From Cognatundibacterium luofuense (GTDB lineage Bacteria > Pseudomonadota > Gammaproteobacteria > Burkholderiales > Burkholderiaceae_D), in the NCBI RefSeq assembly GCF_018139685.1, contig NZ_JAGSPN010000007.1, positions 141,603 through 205,602 on the forward strand: 64,000 bases of DNA, read 5' to 3'. Position numbers and translations under genes: made by a program. Positions 63,526-64,000 of the stretch are shown in pieces; the first letter of the stretch is position 1, and each line of letters starts with the position of its first letter. Below the pieces are notes generated by a model. The model worked only from the letters and a program-made list of their open reading frames with translations, was not told the DNA's origin and did no database searches.

Positions 63526-63922
63526 TGGTTATCTCCAGGTTAGAACGTTTATCCCCCCGTCCACTCTGGAGCAACCGATGTGCCATGTTGATATTTATCA
63601 AATAAAAATAGAAATCCGCCTAGCGCTGACTCAATACGTCACAAGATTGACAATTAATGTTAATTTATGAATTTCACATATGCAAAACTCATATCTTCCG
63701 AATTGCTAACGTTTTTTGTCATTCAATAAAATCCGTCCGCATCTCATAACATCAACTCCGCGTCATATTTTCAGGATCTGAAATACGAAATGGGAATTTT
63801 TAATCAATAAAACATAGTTTTACTGAATTCATTCTTGTGAATCACAAAGCAACTATAGCTATGCAGCACGTGTAATGACCCAGTGAATTCCTGCTCAGGT
63901 GATAATACGGAAAGGAAATCAC
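63526..63922. other. 397-nt AT-rich region between pilA and the transposase ORF
   Basis: Apart from the sigma-54 promoter there is no gene. The left end of an insertion sequence may be near 63870-63900 (sequence TGTAATGACCCAG, about 55 nt before the ORF), which would place an insertion upstream of the pilin promoter region. The outer end cannot be confirmed because the other IS end is outside the window. Confidence 0.5.
63570..63585 (-). promoter_or_regulatory. sigma-54 (-24/-12) promoter of pilA
   Basis: On the minus strand the sequence TGGCACATCGGTTGCT matches the RpoN consensus TGGCAC-N5-TTGCW at every defined position. The predicted start site is near 63558, leaving a leader of about 33 nt. 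In related bacteria pilA is activated through RpoN by PilS/PilR, which are not in this window. Confidence 0.9.
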
Positions 63923-64000
63923 ATGAGCATGGTCATGGAAGAAGAAGTCAAGCGATGGACGGCGAAGCGCAAGGCAGCGCTGGTCACTGAAATCATTCAA
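63923..64000 (+). mobile_element. start of a transposase-associated ORF (truncated by the window edge)
   Basis: Twenty-six codons are visible, from an ATG preceded by GGAAAGGAAA. The sequence SMVMEEEVKRWTAKRKAALV resembles the N-terminus of small helix-turn-helix (DUF1153-like) ORFs that precede the DDE transposase in some IS3-family elements. Only the first domain can be seen, so family and intactness are undetermined. Confidence 0.6.

Noticed and set aside
1-64000. CRISPR arrays, tRNA and rRNA genes
   Set aside because: No regularly spaced direct repeats with unique spacers were found; the 85-nt family is dispersed over 52 kb. No cloverleaf with a TTCRA loop or rRNA-like sequence was noticed in the gaps.

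Overview
The window looks like ordinary chromosome from a betaproteobacterium of the order Burkholderiales. Oxalobacteraceae (an Undibacterium-like genus) is my best guess. The reasons are an intracellular PHB depolymerase, class I fumarase, a stand-alone RnfB-type protein overlapping nth, FdxA next to a TrxB-like ferredoxin reductase, ArgA next to YggX, RecBCD, and PilA under a sigma-54 promoter, all at intermediate GC. No rRNA, tRNA, CRISPR array or prophage is visible. The only mobile-element coding sequence is cut by the right edge.

Layout. 1-9.2 kb: mogA 3' end, carboxylesterase, purU-yaeQ, a 1.1 kb AT-rich leader in front of a secreted three-PKD collagenase, then yfeH-hyi. 9.4-13.7 kb: exported oligoendopeptidase, hemerythrin, DUF4019 and a YCF48-like propeller. 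13.7-22.7 kb: recC-recB-recD with overlapping genes. 22.9-30 kb: DUF1186/SEC-C protein, dicarboxylate symporter, an unrecognised protein made of two related halves, a DUF4231/SLATT-like membrane protein and an esterase. 30.5-45 kb: hrpA, DUF2798, a TPR/transglutaminase-like lipoprotein, argA, yggX, exported carbonic anhydrase, rpiA, srkA, YecA-like protein, ACBP, 2-hydroxyacid dehydrogenase, fdxA and fpr. 45-50.5 kb: a two-gene signalling operon (TPR hybrid kinase and HD-GYP regulator). 50.8-64 kb: phaZ, rsxB-nth, a RutE-like nitroreductase, DUF1841, two cytochromes c, MoxR ATPase, acsA, yqhA, fumarase, murI, two pilA copies and the start of a transposase ORF.

The most unusual feature lies outside the genes. 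An 85-nt sequence occurs six times (about 1.2, 7.4, 27.7, 30.2, 38.3 and 53.8 kb). Five copies sit between convergent genes. Every copy has a 20-nt core without a mismatch and imperfect end repeats exactly 65 nt apart. A truncated seventh copy may lie at 12.57 kb. A separate MITE-like inverted repeat (1319-1482), a structured leader in front of the collagenase, and several short tandem arrays (30.0, 30.3, 53.9 kb) also stand out.

Functional themes are storage and acetate metabolism (phaZ, acsA, fumarase, dicarboxylate uptake), use of extracellular protein (collagenase, exported peptidase), DNA repair (RecBCD, Nth), iron-sulfur and redox chemistry (FdxA, Fpr, RsxB, YggX, cytochromes c) and surface behaviour (type IV pilin, probable c-di-GMP turnover).
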